A stretch of 8,349 nt of DNA from Phycisphaerae bacterium (GTDB lineage: Bacteria; Planctomycetota; Phycisphaerae; Sedimentisphaerales; SG8-4), in assembly GCA_030613765.1 (NCBI GenBank), contig JAUWLI010000113.1:1-8349 (forward strand). Direction: 5' to 3'. Shown here in pieces: positions 7,591 to 8,349 of the stretch (within the stretch, counting starts at the first letter, position 1; each line of letters opens with the position of its first letter). Under the pieces are notes generated by a model. That model saw only the letters and a program-made list of their open reading frames with translations. It made no database searches and had not been told where the DNA came from. The translations under genes and the position numbers were made by a program.

Positions 7591-7646
7591 AAAATCCCCC
7601 CTGGAATCTGCAAAGCAAAGCCTGCTTTACACTGTCTGTGGATTTT
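7591..7646. repeat. Nested stem-loop in intergenic region
   Basis: The outer arms AAAATCC (7591-7597) and GGATTTT (7640-7646) are perfect complements. Inside them AAAGCA (7612-7617) and TGCTTT (7623-7628) form a 6-bp stem with a 5-base loop. Two nested perfect stems within 56 bases suggest a folded RNA, although the sequence between them does not pair obviously. Confidence 0.4.
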
Positions 7647-7680
7647 AAGTGAATGGTGTTTTTTCAGCGCATAAAAAAGA

Positions 7681-7729
7681 CAGGGCTGGGAGCGGAGGGA
7701 GAGGAGAAAGCGAGATAATCCCAGCCCTG
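7681..7729 (-). terminator. 11-bp perfect inverted repeat; terminator-like on the minus strand
   Basis: CAGGGCTGGGA (7681-7691) is the exact reverse complement of TCCCAGCCCTG (7719-7729). The 27-base loop is almost all purine on the + strand and contains GGAGGGAGAGGAG. On the + strand the stem is followed by CAAAAATG, which is not a T-tract. On the minus strand it is followed by TC and six Ts (A6 at 7673-7678), so it has the form of an intrinsic terminator for leftward transcription. The loop is long for one. It could instead be a regulatory or small-RNA hairpin. Confidence 0.5.
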
Positions 7730-7897
7730 CAAAAATGCTTCTATGAATATATACAAAGTTGCCTCTAATGTCTATACTTTTTTTTAAAAAAATTGTTCAT
7801 ATCCGGTTAAAATAATATCCGCGCCAGATTTCTCAACAGCACTTGTTACGAATAAGTGCCGGTCTTAAAGCAAAAATAGCCCTTTTTTAATATTTCA

Positions 7898-7939
7898 TTG
7901 GCATTTTACGGAGATTCTTATATATGGGATAAGTATAAT
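7898..7939 (+). promoter_or_regulatory. Candidate promoter of the lipoprotein gene
   Basis: TTGGCA (7898-7903) followed after 17 bases by TATATG (7921-7926) gives one possible σ70-type pair. A perfect TATAAT at 7934-7939 lacks a clear -35 partner. Either would start transcription about 10-30 bases before the ATG at 7959. The sequence is AT-rich, which raises the chance of a false match. Confidence 0.35.
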
Positions 7940-7958
7940 TTAGGGTTTAAATTTTTTT

Positions 7959-8349
7959 ATGATAATTTGTGCTGACAAAAGCTATCGAAGGAAATTGTGT
8001 CGGATTAGAAAACATATGACAATTATTACACTGTTAATTATCTTCAGCGGATGTTCCGGGATGCAGGTCTCAGGGAGCGTTTCTTTGGACAATCCTGTAT
8101 TGAGGCCTGAAATTGAAGGGCAGTGGTGGCAAATTGCAGGCAATCCCGACCTTGGAGAGTTCACAAGCCCCAGACAGCAGCCGGTCGATTTTGCTATCTG
8201 GCAGGCTAAAGACGGTACTTGGCAGCTTCTCTCATGCATCAGGAATACCAAATGCGGCGGCAATACCAGGCTTCTTTACCGCTGGGAAGCAAAAAATCTC
8301 ACGGACAAAAATTGGAAGCCAATGGGCATTGCTATGCAGGCCGACGTTA
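7959..8349 (+). CDS. Lipoprotein with glycosidase-like N-terminus, 3' end outside the window
   Basis: The frame stays open from the ATG at 7959 to the window end (130 codons). The N-terminus has Arg/Lys-rich residues (YRRKLCRIRKH), a hydrophobic stretch (MTIITLLIIFSGC) and a lipobox-like F-S-G-C32 (codon 8052-8054), so the product is probably exported and lipid-anchored. The mature part (GQWWQIAGNPDLG, DFAIWQAKDGTWQLLSCIR, TRLLYRWEAKNLTDKNW) resembles the first blades of five-bladed β-propeller glycosidases (GH43/GH32-like) in planctomycetes. That match is from memory, and no catalytic residues can be assigned in this fragment. The start is uncertain. ATG 7959 lacks a good ribosome binding site. 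ATG 8016 has only a weak one (GGA) and would lose the charged signal region. An in-frame TTG at 7995 follows AAGGA too closely. RRKL also loosely recalls a Tat motif. Confidence 0.7.
   Translation, partial: MIICADKSYRRKLCRIRKHMTIITLLIIFSGCSGMQVSGSVSLDNPVLRPEIEGQWWQIAGNPDLGEFTSPRQQPVDFAIWQAKDGTWQLLSCIRNTKCGGNTRLLYRWEAKNLTDKNWKPMGIAMQADV

Larger units (their letters stand above)
7470..7958. other. 489-base intergenic region, AT-rich and hairpin-rich
   Basis: I find no convincing gene here. It holds the inverted repeats listed separately, an A/T palindrome (T8-A7 at 7778-7792) and promoter-like boxes near its right end. Its base composition is clearly richer in A and T than the flanking genes. 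One minus-strand frame stays open at 7518-7796 but shows no start codon and no recognisable product. Confidence 0.7.

Noticed and set aside
7743..7787. Tiny + strand frame (14 codons) starting MNIYKVASN
   Set aside because: No ribosome binding site at proper distance (the purine-rich loop is about 37 bases away) and it ends in a T-tract; likely chance.
7778..7792. T8-A7 palindrome as a transcription terminator
   Set aside because: There is no GC stem. It more likely reflects AT-rich or bent DNA in the gap.
7518..7796. Minus-strand open frame of about 93 codons ending in an acidic tail (IDEEEPQDLD)
   Set aside because: It contains no ATG or other credible start with a ribosome binding site, spans the hairpins and A/T tracts, and resembles no family I know.
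7982..8263. Minus-strand frame of 93 codons
   Set aside because: It is the antisense shadow of the lipoprotein gene, whose + strand frame shows a signal peptide and family-like motifs.
1..8349. CRISPR array, tRNA, transposase or attachment site
   Set aside because: I saw no regularly spaced direct repeats, cloverleaf with acceptor end, transposase motif or flanking duplications on either strand.

Overview
The window reads as a piece of a free-living, carbohydrate-degrading bacterial genome. A planctomycete (Phycisphaerae/Sedimentisphaerales-like) or another member of the PVC group fits best. This is inferred from gene style only: a Cys-type sulfatase next to a very large exported FAD oxidoreductase, followed by a lipoprotein with a glycosidase-like N-terminus. 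No rRNA, tRNA or other marker gene is present, so the taxonomy is not proven. All recognisable genes lie on the + strand.

Layout. (1) 1-1236 is the 3' part of a sulfatase; its start lies before the window. (2) 1264-5031 follows 27 bases later and encodes a secreted protein of 1255 residues: a β-rich N-terminal domain, an FAD-binding oxidoreductase domain, an (α/α)-toroid-like region interrupted by discoidin (F5/8 type C)-like sequence in permuted order, and a β-rich tail. (3) 5109-6605 encodes a phage-type terminase large subunit with apparently intact ATPase and nuclease motifs and a four-cysteine cluster between them. (4) 6720-7469 encodes a 249-residue protein I do not recognise. (5) 7470-7958 is a 489-base AT-rich gap with several hairpins, including an 11-bp perfect inverted repeat around a purine-rich loop. 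(6) From 7959 to the window end runs the 5' part of a lipoprotein gene resembling glycosidase-type proteins of planctomycetes.

How the genes may work together. The sulfatase and the oxidoreductase are probably co-transcribed. They could act outside the cytoplasm on a sulfated polysaccharide, the sulfatase removing ester sulfate and the large protein binding and oxidising or cleaving the glycan. The last gene fits the same theme. The terminase and the 249-residue protein do not: no portal, capsid, small terminase, integrase or lysis gene is visible, so they look like a solitary phage-derived pair or cargo inside a polysaccharide locus.

The points most worth a second look are the permuted discoidin insertion, the cysteine-cluster terminase with its unknown partner, and the structured gap at 7470-7958. 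No complete new system can be demonstrated from this window.
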